DNA of 64,000 nt from Vibrio quintilis (GCF_024529975.1 NZ_AP024898.1:124001-188000), one strand, 5' to 3'; counted from the first letter of the stretch, positions 14,959 to 24,241 are shown. Made by a program: numbers and translations. The notes: generated from the sequence alone by a model not told the origin.

Positions 14959-17754
14959 TTAAGAAGAGAATATTTTCTTTAAATCGACTTTTTCCCGCCG
15001 GATAATCCTTTTTTCCCAGAATCCATTGACCCGGAGCGGAGACAGATTATAAATGAAAAAGAAATGGATCAGCAGATTCATGATGATAAACCATTTCATA
15101 TTGAATATTCCGGCAGCCAGTAAAGTCATAAATATAAAGCCAATGTAGTATAGCTGACTGCTCCGCATAAACAGATATTGTGTGACCCGCCAGGTAATAA
15201 AGCATTCATAGGCGAGAAGAACGCCTGCAAGCATCGGGCTGTAGCCAAAAGCGCTGGTCATCCCATCCGGAATCTGAAATACAACGGAGAACGTATTAAA
15301 TAGCCAGCACATCACCAATAACAGAAAATAGTATTTAAGGCGCCTTTTACTGTAGGATTTGATATTTTGACTATCCAAATCCAGATCTAAATGTTGCTGA
15401 TAAAGATATTCAAGTTCCCCCAGTGCCAAATTTGAAACCTGTTGCCGGCAGTCGTCTAACTCATTCAGATGTTTGATGAGGGGTCTCAAAGGCGAAATGT
15501 CATATCCGTCCGGTGAAATTCCGTGCTGCAGCTGGGTGATGATATAAAACATCGGATAATGAAATATTCTGGCTTCTTTTTCAGGAATAATCCCTGCAAT
15601 TTCTTCGGGCGGATTGAAATGTTCTGTCTCTTTTAACAACATCCAGTACACAATGTCTGGTTTTGCATATTCATAATATTCCAGTTCATACTCTCTGGTT
15701 CTCCGGACTGAAATTAATGCCTGCTGTTGCCAGTCAATAATAGCGTTATACTGCGCTTTTTCTTTGGCGGCTACCACCAGCAGATTCCAGCAAATAATGG
15801 CTTCTTCAAAATGTTCCTGCTGAAATTTGACTGACAGAGCGGCGTATGCAGCAGCTTCCCCGTTTTTGGCTAATGAAAACAGTGCTTCCGTGGAATATTG
15901 ATTGGTTAACAGTTGTACCTGCGTGTTCGTTACATAACGAAGAACAAATTGTTCAGGATGTTCACTGAACATTTCAATAGCTTCACTATGAAAGTCATCT
16001 GAATCTGTAATGAAAGGTATAAGACTGGATAGTGCCGTGTGATTTAACCGCTCTGGGAGTGGCGGTAAATATTCCGCCAGCCCTGCATTGTCGGGAGTAA
16101 ATGAGGTAACAAGTTGTCCATAATAAACGGTTGCCCAGATGAAACATCCTGTAAACGATTGATTTTCCCAGGGAGATGTCAGCTGAAAATGAGAATTAAC
16201 GCACCGGTAAAAGCACAGCGTGTCAATGTAATAGGGATACAAAGGCGATTCATCCAGTATATCGACATTGATAAAGTCTTCATCCATTAAACGGGTAAAC
16301 CAGTGATCCGGAATCAATGGATGACGGCATAACAGTGCCCGCCAGCTGGCGGGAGAAAGTGAATAAAGCTCTTCATCTGTTAGCTCTGGCTGTTCAAAGA
16401 AGTGATCCTGCCCGTAATGATCCAGTTTATTTAATAATGACCGGGCGCCGACTCTGGTGGTTAACAGATGCTCCAGCCAGTGTACCGTCAACTGATACAG
16501 CTTTTTCCATTCAACTGATTGCGAATGTTTTATCTCATGCTGCAGGGCGGCTAATTGTTCAGAAATCCTTGCCCAGCTGCCATATAACCCGGCCCAGAAG
16601 CAATGAAGCAGAAAACCGAACGGACCTGACTGATGCCGCAAATCTGGTAAATGATTAAAACGATTGTCCGGCTGGCTGATTAACTGATTGTGAATCCAGC
16701 TATATAGTGGATGTTCCTGCTTCTGTATCAATTGATGTAAATGACGTTCTGCCCGCCAGAAAATTGCCGGAAGTTGTGTCCATTGCTGGTGAAGAAAGGC
16801 GAAACAGGGTGTCAGCTCTGAATCAACCTGAGCTGCCAGTTGATACTGTATTTCACTGGCTTCTTTTGGTGCCTGTAATCTGCATAATTGCTCACAAATA
16901 TTACTGGCTTGCCCGGTCTGACCTAATCGGAGGTGTGTTTGTGCAATTAACCGGAGCTGCTCAGCTGACAATTCGGTTGTATCTCCGTTTTCTGTCAGTC
17001 CTGACAGAAAAAAAAGCACCATTTCATCAGTGATGTCCGGGCAGTGCTCTGATACCCGTAAAATGGATAATGAGAGCTGAGGAGAACGATGTAAAACCCA
17101 GGGCATTGGCTGTGAGAATAGATAGTTAATCGCATTTGGCCAGTGATCATCCCAGGCATTCTGAAGTGGTTGTAAATAGCTGAGAATTCCCCGTTGCTGA
17201 GCAGATGACAAGTCTGACAGATCTGATAACGGAATAAGCAATTTCTGATGACGCCAGGTATCGAGAAACTCAGCAATTTCAGCATTCTGTCCTGTCCCTT
17301 TCAGAAACATTTCCCAGCCTAATCCATGCCATATCCAGTGAATCACTTCGCCCGGTAACCAGCGATTTGCTAAAACCAACTGTAATGCGGAATCAGAAAT
17401 CAGTGTCTGCTCTTTAATCGGAACCTGTAAAGCTTGTTGAAACCACTGTTGCCACCGGGAGTAATGGAACCGTTGGCCGGAATCTTCGATCAGGTTATGT
17501 AATGCCTGAACCAGAAAGTGTTGGCAGGTTTCATCATCTGATGGATTAACGGTTTGCTTTGATAAAACGGGACTGTTTTCAGTATGATCCTTCTTTTCAG
17601 TATGGCTGATGGCTGCCTCATAAGCTTCACGAACACGCTGAAATCCTTCAGGGTCTTCTTCCGGGTGAAATTGACGAAGTTTGGTCCGGTATGCTTTTTT
17701 TATAATTTTTTTATCAGATGTTGGTTCTAATTCGAGTATTTCCCAGAAGTTCAT
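14959..17754 (-). CDS. J-domain membrane protein of the DjlB/DjlC type
   Basis: A 931-residue protein with an N-terminal J domain (MNFWEILELEPTSDKKIIKKAY, residues 1-50). The usual HPD tripeptide reads HPE (residues 30-32, in HPEEDPEGFQ), as I recall for HscC-partner J-proteins. A long helical-repeat-like region (about 80-800) follows. The C-terminus has about four membrane segments from about residue 825 (YYFLLLVMCWLFNTFSVVF, GVLLAYECFITW, and two more). It probably recruits HscC to a membrane substrate. It converges on hscC and overlaps the DUF1266 gene upstream by 4 bp (ATGA), so those two are co-translated. Confidence 0.85.
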   Translation of the reverse strand: MNFWEILELEPTSDKKIIKKAYRTKLRQFHPEEDPEGFQRVREAYEAAISHTEKKDHTENSPVLSKQTVNPSDDETCQHFLVQALHNLIEDSGQRFHYSRWQQWFQQALQVPIKEQTLISDSALQLVLANRWLPGEVIHWIWHGLGWEMFLKGTGQNAEIAEFLDTWRHQKLLIPLSDLSDLSSAQQRGILSYLQPLQNAWDDHWPNAINYLFSQPMPWVLHRSPQLSLSILRVSEHCPDITDEMVLFFLSGLTENGDTTELSAEQLRLIAQTHLRLGQTGQASNICEQLCRLQAPKEASEIQYQLAAQVDSELTPCFAFLHQQWTQLPAIFWRAERHLHQLIQKQEHPLYSWIHNQLISQPDNRFNHLPDLRHQSGPFGFLLHCFWAGLYGSWARISEQLAALQHEIKHSQSVEWKKLYQLTVHWLEHLLTTRVGARSLLNKLDHYGQDHFFEQPELTDEELYSLSPASWRALLCRHPLIPDHWFTRLMDEDFINVDILDESPLYPYYIDTLCFYRCVNSHFQLTSPWENQSFTGCFIWATVYYGQLVTSFTPDNAGLAEYLPPLPERLNHTALSSLIPFITDSDDFHSEAIEMFSEHPEQFVLRYVTNTQVQLLTNQYSTEALFSLAKNGEAAAYAALSVKFQQEHFEEAIICWNLLVVAAKEKAQYNAIIDWQQQALISVRRTREYELEYYEYAKPDIVYWMLLKETEHFNPPEEIAGIIPEKEARIFHYPMFYIITQLQHGISPDGYDISPLRPLIKHLNELDDCRQQVSNLALGELEYLYQQHLDLDLDSQNIKSYSKRRLKYYFLLLVMCWLFNTFSVVFQIPDGMTSAFGYSPMLAGVLLAYECFITWRVTQYLFMRSSQLYYIGFIFMTLLAAGIFNMKWFIIMNLLIHFFFIYNLSPLRVNGFWEKRIIRREKVDLKKIFSS

Positions 17755-18530
17755 TGGTGTGGATCCCTTTCACTTTCTTCTTTTAGTAATTGATGCAACG
17801 TTTCTGGTACAGTCAGTTCTGGCAAGGATATATTCCATGGCAATTCAGGAATGGGGCAGTCAGGATCATTTTCTATTTGTTCAAAAAAGCGGGAGACACC
17901 TAAATGAAATCCGTCATTTAACAGATACGGTAAATTATCTTCGTCAGGATCTTCATCAACAAGATATTGCCAGTAACTTCTGCCAAAAATAAAGCTCTGT
18001 AAATATTGTAGCCAGTTATCAAAATAATGCTGAATCTGAGTTCCGATATAATTTAATAAGAAGGCAAACTCTTCCTCTGTTACCCAACCCGCATACAGGC
18101 CGAACCGGGTCAAATAAGAGCCCCGGCAATAGTCCCATCCACGAAATCCGGCAATACCTACATGCCGGTAAAGAGCATCCAGAAACCGCATTTCTTCCCG
18201 GTTGATAACATTCTGAATCGTATTGACATGGTCTTCCCATTCCCGGGTTGAGCAGCAGGCCCTGAAAGCCAGTTCATTTTGCCAGATATTGCCATGTGTC
18301 TGTGCGGTAACCAGTGAATAGATTGTCTGGTGTAATCCCCTTCTGTCTGAAATCCCCCATGAATCATCAATATTACTGAGCCACTCTTGCTTATTCCGCG
18401 CTTCACTCATTGCCGGAATATGGTACTGAAGCAGAGGCCGGTTATAACTAATCTGCGGAGATGTTATGGCCAGCCACCACTGACAATGAAGCAAATCAGG
18501 ATCGAATAAATAAGATGATGCTCTCTTCAT
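17751..18530 (-). CDS. DUF1266-family protein (YbeU/YbeR-like)
   Basis: A 259-residue soluble protein resembling the DUF1266 proteins encoded next to hscC/djlB/djlC in E. coli. It is rich in Trp and Tyr; family-like stretches are FRGWDYCRGSYLTRFGLYAG and SFIFGRSYWQYLVDED. Function is unknown; the constant neighbourhood suggests a partner or client of the HscC system. Its stop overlaps the J-protein start (ATGA), showing an operon in the order DUF1266 then J-protein. Confidence 0.65.
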   Translation of the reverse strand: MKRASSYLFDPDLLHCQWWLAITSPQISYNRPLLQYHIPAMSEARNKQEWLSNIDDSWGISDRRGLHQTIYSLVTAQTHGNIWQNELAFRACCSTREWEDHVNTIQNVINREEMRFLDALYRHVGIAGFRGWDYCRGSYLTRFGLYAGWVTEEEFAFLLNYIGTQIQHYFDNWLQYLQSFIFGRSYWQYLVDEDPDEDNLPYLLNDGFHLGVSRFFEQIENDPDCPIPELPWNISLPELTVPETLHQLLKEESERDPHQ

Positions 18531-19189
18531 GAAGTGATACGTAATGAATATAAGTTGAAGTACGCTTATTGTGACGATTTATATTCCTGATTTGAAGTTA
18601 TAGTTTTTGTTTGTTGTTAAAAACTCAACGATTCGCAGAAAAATAAACATCAGTTGTGAACTTTCTGTGACACTTATTTAGATGTTGCACTTTTTTCATG
18701 ATTTATTTGCGGCCATTTACCCGTATCAAATAAGAATTGTCACTGATAAAAATGAGACCTTCCTCGTATTTGTGTTTTTTATCAGAAGATTAACAACACA
18801 TCTTGTTATGATGAATGAGTTTTTATGTTATACCCAAGCAACCTGAACCCTGCATCTTCAGGTTGTTGGGTATATATCCAGGTAATCGGAATATACATGA
18901 TTCAGTTCACATGTTTTCAGATGTTGAATACAGAGTGTGTGTTGATGACATCCTGACGTTTTTGATGACTGAAAACTGAAGTCACTGAAAAGAAATTGTT
19001 GACAGTTTAATCAACACTATTGCACCATTTGTAACTGACTTAATCAGTCTGATAAGTGGCCGGCGCAGCAAAAATGTACTGTGTTTGCACCCAATCGTTT
19101 GTCAGTTGAACGGTAGGCCCTTGTATCTCTGAGACAAGTCAGATTCATTTTCAAATCATGGTAAAGAATACAAAGCAGAGAAAACAGCG
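18531..19189. other. Long AT-rich intergenic region
   Basis: About 660 bp between divergent genes. It holds one copy of the palindromic repeat (18829-18874). A TTGACA at about 18999 could be part of a rightward promoter. I see no credible ORF or RNA gene. Confidence 0.5.
18829..18874. repeat. Palindromic intergenic repeat, copy 1 (full length)
   Basis: TATACCCAAGCAACCTGAA, a CCCTGCATC loop, then TTCAGGTTGTTGGGTATA: an imperfect inverted repeat of 46 bp. It is the clearest full-length member of a family present about a dozen times in this window. Confidence 0.85.
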
Positions 19190-19708
19190 ATGAGCAGTAA
19201 AGTAATTCTACGTCCTCTCAGTCTGGAAGAATTGGAGGTTTTGGTTTGCAAGGATGTAGTCAATAGTCGTCAGATTGATTTTTCTAAGTTGGTGATCAGC
19301 CCGGTTCAACGGTCCGCTATTCAGATAAAAATTGAAAAAATGAGGCAGATAAAGAAGGAATTTCACCACTGGTTTACTTACTGGCTTATGATTAGTAAAC
19401 AATCCTCAAAGGCGATGGGTTTAGTTGGATTTAAAGGGATTAATGATAACGGAACCTGTGAAATTGGCTACGGTATTACAAAGCAGTTTGAAAAAAATCA
19501 ATATACGTCTGAAGCAGTGAAATTGCTCGTGCATTGGGCGTTTCAGCATAATTATTGTAAGTTGATTGTGGCAAATGGTGTGCAACCTGATAACTATGGT
19601 TCACAGCGTGTTTTAGAGAGAAATGGCTTTGAAAAAGTCCGTGAAACGGCAGAAGGTATTTCTTATCAGCTGAGCCGTCGTCATCTCAAAAAACCTGTCT
19701 ACAAGTAA
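19190..19708 (+). CDS. GNAT-family N-acetyltransferase
   Basis: A 172-residue GNAT enzyme of the RimJ/RimL-like acetyltransf_3 type. Motifs include GLVGFKGINDNGTCEIGYGI (beta strands before the acetyl-CoA site), YTSEAVKLLVHWAFQ (pyrophosphate-binding helix region) and NYGSQRVLERNGFEKVRE (the C-terminal N-x-x-S-x-R-V-x-E-x-x-G-F signature). It likely acetylates a protein N-terminus or a small molecule. It stands alone and is followed by a hairpin terminator. Confidence 0.85.
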   Translation: MSSKVILRPLSLEELEVLVCKDVVNSRQIDFSKLVISPVQRSAIQIKIEKMRQIKKEFHHWFTYWLMISKQSSKAMGLVGFKGINDNGTCEIGYGITKQFEKNQYTSEAVKLLVHWAFQHNYCKLIVANGVQPDNYGSQRVLERNGFEKVRETAEGISYQLSRRHLKKPVYK

Positions 19709-19716
19709 ATTTTTTG

Positions 19717-19743
19717 GGTGGCAGCCTGGCTGCTACCACTTTT
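19717..19743 (+). terminator. Terminator after the GNAT gene
   Basis: GGTGGCAGC (19717-19725) pairs with GCTGCTACC across a 3-4-nt loop with one G-U pair, followed by ACTTTT. Confidence 0.65.
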
Positions 19744-19879
19744 ATCCGGTTCTTCCTACATTCATCCGGTAATATGTCAGGCTGGTATACTTTCCCGGAC
19801 AGAACGTAAATTCCGGGCTGGATGTTTCACCCTTCAATTGTAAGAATAAAGAAATGTAATAAGTGGTGTTGGAAGTTCA

Positions 19880-20635
19880 ATGAAATATACGATAGAAACT
19901 GATATTCATATGCACACTGTGGCGAGTGACCATGCGTTCAGTACGGTGCATGATTATATTGCGCAAGCGCCTGAAAAAGGCATTAAACTGGTTGCGATAA
20001 CTGATCATGGGCCGGAAATGGAAGATGCGCCTCATAAATGGCATTTTATCAACAGTGCTGTTTTCCCGCGGGTGGTTGACGGGATAGCCTTGTTGCGCGG
20101 CATTGAAGCAAACATCAAAAATACTGCCGGAGAAATTGACTGTTATCCTGATATGGCACAACAACTGGATATTATTTTAGCCGGCTTTCACCGTCAGGTT
20201 TTTGCACCGCAGGACAGAGAAACAAATACACTGGCGATGGTGAATACCATAAAATCAGGTCATGTTCATGTGATTACGCACCCCGGAAACAGGAGTTTCC
20301 CGGTTGATATTGAAGCTGTTGTGAAGACCGCAGCAGATTGTCAGGTGGCGCTGGAAATTAATAACAGTTCATTTATTCACTCCCGCAAAGGCAGTGAAGA
20401 AAATTGCGCTAATTTTGTTCGTCTCGCCAAACAATATGATGCGCCGCTTAGTGTCGGTTCGGATGCCCATATTGCTTATAACGTGGGTGGTTTTGATCAT
20501 GCTTTGGCGCTGCTTTCACAGTACGATTTTCCTCAGGAGCTGATTATTAATCATTCCGTTGATTCTCTGTTCTCTTATCTGAAATCGAAGGGCAAAGATA
20601 TTGCCCACGAATTTGGTGATATTCAAACAACCTGA
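19880..20635 (+). CDS. PHP-domain phosphatase, YcdX type
   Basis: A 251-residue metal-dependent phosphoesterase. PHP motifs are in order: HMHTVASDHA (about residues 10-19), AITDHGPEM (38-46), RGIEANI, GFHRQVF, THPGN and GSDAH. They supply the His/Asp/Glu ligands of the trinuclear zinc site. Length matches E. coli YcdX (245). GGAAG is correctly placed before the ATG. The physiological substrate is not known. It stands alone, 77 bp before the PAP2 gene. Confidence 0.92.
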   Translation: MKYTIETDIHMHTVASDHAFSTVHDYIAQAPEKGIKLVAITDHGPEMEDAPHKWHFINSAVFPRVVDGIALLRGIEANIKNTAGEIDCYPDMAQQLDIILAGFHRQVFAPQDRETNTLAMVNTIKSGHVHVITHPGNRSFPVDIEAVVKTAADCQVALEINNSSFIHSRKGSEENCANFVRLAKQYDAPLSVGSDAHIAYNVGGFDHALALLSQYDFPQELIINHSVDSLFSYLKSKGKDIAHEFGDIQTT

Positions 20636-20712
20636 GAGCTGAACCCAGATCGATACCGGTATAAAACTTATGTCCTATAATCAATCCATTAGCTCTGTGA
20701 TGGACAAGGACA

Positions 20713-21246
20713 GTGAACATTTTGAAATATATATTTTATACCGGTTTGTTATTCTTCCCGTTTATGGTTCAGGCTGAAATTACGCCAGCAGAGTGGCGTG
20801 ATTTCAGTGATATTGGTGCAGACACGCTGGTGGGGTCAGCGCTTGTTTTGCCTGTACTTGAAGGTGATCTGGTCGGGTTTCAGCATGCCGGACTGAGTAT
20901 TTTGGCCGCAACAGCGATCGTCGGAACAACCAAAGCGCTGGTCAAAGCAGAAAGACCGGATAAAAGTGACCACGATAGCTTTCCTTCCAATCATACGGCC
21001 AATGCTTTTGCGGCGGCTACGAATCTGCATATACGTTATGGATGGCAGGTCGGAGTGCCTGCCTATACCGTTGCCGCTTTAGTCGGGAACGGGCGGGTTG
21101 AAGGAAATAAGCATCACTGGGAAGATGTCGCCGTAGGTGCTGCGGTTGGTATATGGTCTGGCTGGTATTTTACCAGTAAAAATGTGTATTTGTTCTCCTG
21201 GGCAGACCGGCATGAAATTGGCGTCGTGGCTTCTCTGAACTGGTAA
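20713..21246 (+). CDS. PAP2-superfamily phosphatase, exported
   Basis: A 177-residue protein with a signal peptide (about residues 1-21, ending MVQA before EITPAEW) and a type-2 phosphatidic-acid-phosphatase domain. The three motifs are KALVKAERP (K-x6-R-P), PSNHT (PSxHT) and GRVEGNKHHWED. The last has Gly in place of the usual Ser but keeps the Arg, His and Asp. Periplasmic or membrane-lipid phosphatase activity is likely. The start is GTG, with AAGGA very close upstream; a TTG at 20722 is an alternative. Confidence 0.85.
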   Translation: MNILKYIFYTGLLFFPFMVQAEITPAEWRDFSDIGADTLVGSALVLPVLEGDLVGFQHAGLSILAATAIVGTTKALVKAERPDKSDHDSFPSNHTANAFAAATNLHIRYGWQVGVPAYTVAALVGNGRVEGNKHHWEDVAVGAAVGIWSGWYFTSKNVYLFSWADRHEIGVVASLNW

Positions 21247-21327
21247 TCATTCTTTCTGGCTTCCTGCTCTTATTCTCTTTCTGAACGTGTTTCCCGGGAA
21301 TGGCCGGGACCATGTGCTCACATCCTT

Positions 21328-21367
21328 TATACTCAAACAACCTGCATCTTCAGGTTGCCTGGATATA
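21328..21367. repeat. Palindromic intergenic repeat, copy 2 (short form)
   Basis: TATACTCAAACAACCTG then CATCTTCAGGTTGCCTGGATATA, 40 bp. It carries the same core CTGCATCTTCAGGTTG as copy 1 but lacks the inner loop segment. Confidence 0.75.
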
Positions 21368-21475
21368 GATATTCAGTTTTTTTATTCATGATCATCAACT
21401 GAAACGAATTGTTTTAATCGCATAATTTCATATAAATGTGTCCATATTCATAATAATGTTGGCCTGAAGAAAATC

Positions 21476-22687
21476 ATGAAATTATTATTTATCGGAGAAG
21501 CAGTCACGCTGGCGCACGTCGCGAGACCCTGGACACTGGCCTGTTTTATGGCCGGAAATGGTTATGATGTACATTTTGCAAGTGAAGATCGGTTCAATTT
21601 TTTATTTGATGATGAAACCCGGATTACCCGGCATCATTTATCATGCCGGAGCCATGAAAGTTTTTTAGAGGCGGTTGAAAATTGTCGTCCCTTATTCGAA
21701 GCAGAATCACTCATCAGTTACGTTGAACAGGAAACTGAGCTCCTTAAACGCATTCAGCCTGATCTTGTGATTGGTGATTTCAGACACAGCCTGAGTGTGA
21801 GCTGCAGAATGTTATCGATTCCTTATGTGGGCTTAAATAATGCGTACTGGAGTCCTTTTGTTGTCAATTCTGTATTACCTGTGCCGGAACATAAAACCAT
21901 TCCTTTCTGCAAAGTTGGTTTCCTGCAGCGGTTGATGCCTGCGATTACGCCCCTGGTATTCAAACTGATGTTATCGAACCTGAATAAAATGCGCCGTCAC
22001 TATAGTTTCCCACCTTACAAAACGTTTCGTGAGGCGCTGACGGACAGTGATTTAACTTTGTATTACGAACCACCCGGCTTTATCGATATGACGGCTTTAC
22101 CGGAACACCACCGGTTTATTGGGTCTGTCAGCTGGACGCCGAATCTGCCTTTGCCTGACTTTTTTAATCAGCTGGATAAAGATAAGCCTTTAGTTTATGT
22201 CTCGTTGGGCTCTTCCGGCGTCCATTCGATTGAAGCAAGAATTGTTCATGATTTGCAGGAATGCGGTGTGAATGTGGTCGTCAATAGCCAGTCTTCCTAT
22301 CCGGGGGTTTGGCACGCACCTTTGATTCCGGGAGATTTGGCAGCTGAGAAAGCTGATTTAGTGATTTGTAACGGCGGCAGCCCGATGGCTTATCTTGCCC
22401 TGAGTCAGGGAACACCGGTTTTAGGCATACCAGCAAACAATGATCAATTGCTGGTGATGAAATATGTGGAAGCGAAGCAGTTAGGTCAGGTTGTCCGGTG
22501 GCGGCAAGTCAAAGAAGGGGTGTTGAAATCGGTTGTGCCTGAAATGCTGAGCAATGTGCAGATGAAAAATGCCGTCACTGCACTTGCGGGAGATTTAAAT
22601 CCTGAATCTGCACCCTTCAAATTTGAGCAGGAAATTATTCGTCTGATGAATGAGTGGACGATGCAACACAGACAGAGTGCAGTCTGA
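21476..22687 (+). CDS. GT1-family glycosyltransferase (UGT/MGT-like)
   Basis: A 403-residue GT-B glycosyltransferase. The N-terminal acceptor domain starts MKLLFIGEAVTLAHVARPW. The C-terminal donor domain has VYVSLGSSG (about 240) and the sugar-nucleotide site VICNGGSPMAYLALSQGTPVLGIP (about 298-321), followed by NNDQL. It would transfer a sugar from a nucleotide donor to a small lipophilic or natural-product acceptor. It stands alone, so the acceptor cannot be inferred. Confidence 0.82.
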   Translation: MKLLFIGEAVTLAHVARPWTLACFMAGNGYDVHFASEDRFNFLFDDETRITRHHLSCRSHESFLEAVENCRPLFEAESLISYVEQETELLKRIQPDLVIGDFRHSLSVSCRMLSIPYVGLNNAYWSPFVVNSVLPVPEHKTIPFCKVGFLQRLMPAITPLVFKLMLSNLNKMRRHYSFPPYKTFREALTDSDLTLYYEPPGFIDMTALPEHHRFIGSVSWTPNLPLPDFFNQLDKDKPLVYVSLGSSGVHSIEARIVHDLQECGVNVVVNSQSSYPGVWHAPLIPGDLAAEKADLVICNGGSPMAYLALSQGTPVLGIPANNDQLLVMKYVEAKQLGQVVRWRQVKEGVLKSVVPEMLSNVQMKNAVTALAGDLNPESAPFKFEQEIIRLMNEWTMQHRQSAV

Positions 22688-22811
22688 AATCCGGGTATGA
22701 GCTGTCGGGAATGAAACAAGTTCCCGGCGGACATTCTGAAGTTGCAATGTGGGAAGCGTTCCCTGTAGAGTAGGGACAAATTTTTATACCTGCTTTTTGC
22801 TACAGAAACCG

Positions 22812-23225
22812 ATGCTGAAAATTTCAAATACAGTCTCATTAGCCGGATGGGAAATTGAGCTTAACGCGATCCGGGCGATGGGAAGTGGCGGGCAAAATGT
22901 CAATAAAGTGTCGTCAGCCATTCATCTGCGGTTTGATATTCAGCGCTCTTCACTGCCCGCGATATACAAAGAGCGCTTGCTGGCATTACGTGATAGCCGG
23001 ATTTCCGGGGATGGTGTCATTATCATCAAAGCGCAATCTTTCCGCACTCAGGAAAAAAATAAAGAAGATGCCCTTCAGAGGCTGGCGGAGCTGATTCGTT
23101 CGGTAATGGTTGTGCCTAAGAAGCGTCGCGCAACAAAACCAACCAGAGCTTCTCAGACGCGCCGGATGGATAGTAAGAAAAAGAAAGGCCAGACAAAAAC
23201 GCTGCGCGGAAAAGTGAATTATTAA
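22812..23225 (+). CDS. arfB: Peptidyl-tRNA hydrolase ArfB (YaeJ)
   Basis: A 137-residue ribosome-rescue factor that hydrolyses peptidyl-tRNA on stalled ribosomes. The RF1-like catalytic domain carries GSGGQNVNKV (GGQ at residues 26-28). The basic C-terminal tail (about 100-137, rich in Lys and Arg) is the part that enters the empty mRNA channel in this family. Length agrees with E. coli ArfB (140). The frame is open further upstream, but the family starts at this Met. No strong ribosome site precedes it. Confidence 0.92.
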   Translation: MLKISNTVSLAGWEIELNAIRAMGSGGQNVNKVSSAIHLRFDIQRSSLPAIYKERLLALRDSRISGDGVIIIKAQSFRTQEKNKEDALQRLAELIRSVMVVPKKRRATKPTRASQTRRMDSKKKKGQTKTLRGKVNY

Positions 23226-23254
23226 CAGACCGTTGCTCAATTATCCGGACCAGT

Positions 23255-23288
23255 CAGGGTGCATTTGCTTTCTGTTCAATGCACCCTG
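23255..23288. terminator. Hairpin between convergent arfB and the S24 repressor gene
   Basis: CAGGGTGCAT and ATGCACCCTG form a perfect 10-bp stem around a 14-nt loop, between two convergent stop codons. No strong T-run follows on either side, so termination is inferred from position. Confidence 0.5.
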
Positions 23289-23317
23289 ATGCCCTGGCCG
23301 CCGGAAAGAGTAACAAA

Positions 23318-23971
23318 TTAAATGCCGCGGGCGCACCAGACAACTTTTCCGGCAATCCGGCTGGGCTGGGCGTCGGTGGGCGTGATCTGCCAGCTGGGAT
23401 ATTCCGGATTATCACTAATCACCTGAATACCATTTTTATGTGTTTTCAGTCGCTTGGTATGCAGGCCATCTTCCGTTTGCAGCAGATAAATGCCTTCACG
23501 CACTAACTGATGCTGAGATAAATCCACTAAAATCATATCTCCGTCTTCCAGAGTCGGATTCATACTGTCACCTTTCACTGTGACAAATGCAACCTGCTCT
23601 GAATGGACACCAAGCTGAGAAGTGAGCCAGCTTTTGTTGAAAGCAAAACTTTCGCTGACTTCTTCGTTGAAGGTAATACAGCCACTACCAGCACTGGCTT
23701 CAACATCAAACTGAGGTGCAAATACCAGCTCCTGATGACCGGGAGTTGTTTCCTGACCAGGGCTGTGTTCACCTGTCAGTAACCAGTTTAAGTCGATACG
23801 GAAAGCGTCGTAAAGCTGTTCCAGATACGCTGTTGAGGGGCGGCTGGCGCCACGGCATATCCGGTAGATTGTGGAAGGTGATTTACCGGTCAGCTGGGCA
23901 AAATGCTTTTTACTCCCGTTAGCCATATGGTCAACGAGGCTTTGAAACCGGCGGGCGAAGGCAGTTGTCAT
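23318..23971 (-). CDS. S24/LexA-like HTH repressor
   Basis: A 217-residue regulator with an N-terminal XRE helix-turn-helix (KKHFAQLTGKSPSTIYRICRG, about residues 21-41) and a C-terminal S24 peptidase domain. The catalytic Ser is in GDSMNPTLEDGD and the Lys in TKRLK. An Ala-Gly pair (EASAGSG) occurs where CI-type repressors are cleaved. It resembles phage C2/CI proteins, but no phage genes surround it. A LexA-type box (CTGT-N8-ACAG) lies 10 bp before the start and overlaps the ribosome site, so it is likely SOS-controlled and/or autoregulated. Confidence 0.85.
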   Translation of the reverse strand: MTTAFARRFQSLVDHMANGSKKHFAQLTGKSPSTIYRICRGASRPSTAYLEQLYDAFRIDLNWLLTGEHSPGQETTPGHQELVFAPQFDVEASAGSGCITFNEEVSESFAFNKSWLTSQLGVHSEQVAFVTVKGDSMNPTLEDGDMILVDLSQHQLVREGIYLLQTEDGLHTKRLKTHKNGIQVISDNPEYPSWQITPTDAQPSRIAGKVVWCARGI

Positions 23972-23981
23972 AGATAAAACC

Positions 23982-23997
23982 CTGTATATATAAACAG
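23982..23997. promoter_or_regulatory. LexA-type SOS box
   Basis: CTGTATATATAAACAG fits the gamma-proteobacterial LexA consensus CTGT-N8-ACAG with the favoured alternating AT centre. It is extended by a C/G pair on each side. It lies immediately upstream of the S24 repressor gene. Confidence 0.75.
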
Positions 23998-24141
23998 GTG
24001 TTTGATTGTAGCGGGATCTGGTGTATTTGTGAAGTTTTGTCTGACGGGAATTTTGAATTGTCTGATAGATGCATGCAGTTTCAGCTTGTCCGGACAGGTA
24101 CCCGGATTACTATTGTGGACTTTTATTATGGTTTCGTCATG

Positions 24142-24150
24142 TGCTAGAAT
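24142..24150 (+). promoter_or_regulatory. Extended -10 promoter element
   Basis: TGCTAGAAT is a TGn-type extended -10 (TAGAAT at 24145-24150). No good -35 is seen, as is common for extended -10 promoters. It would start a short transcript containing the 17-codon ORF. Confidence 0.5.
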
Positions 24151-24187
24151 CCATGACGTGATTCACCATACTTATCAGGAGATTTTG

Positions 24188-24241
24188 ATGATTGTTGTAC
24201 GTATCCACCCGGCAAAGACTGAGAAGCGGAGTGTACTTTAA
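24188..24241 (+). CDS. Possible 17-residue small ORF or leader peptide
   Basis: ATG to TAA encodes MIVVRIHPAKTEKRSVL. AGGAG is six bases before the ATG, one of the best ribosome sites in the window, and an extended -10 lies 40 bp upstream. A GC-rich hairpin follows 50 bp after the stop. The peptide is basic with no run of a single amino acid, so a classical attenuation leader is not obvious. It precedes rsgA by 146 bp and is divergent from the S24 repressor. It could be a small protein, an sRNA with a dual function, or a leader. Confidence 0.4.
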   Translation: MIVVRIHPAKTEKRSVL

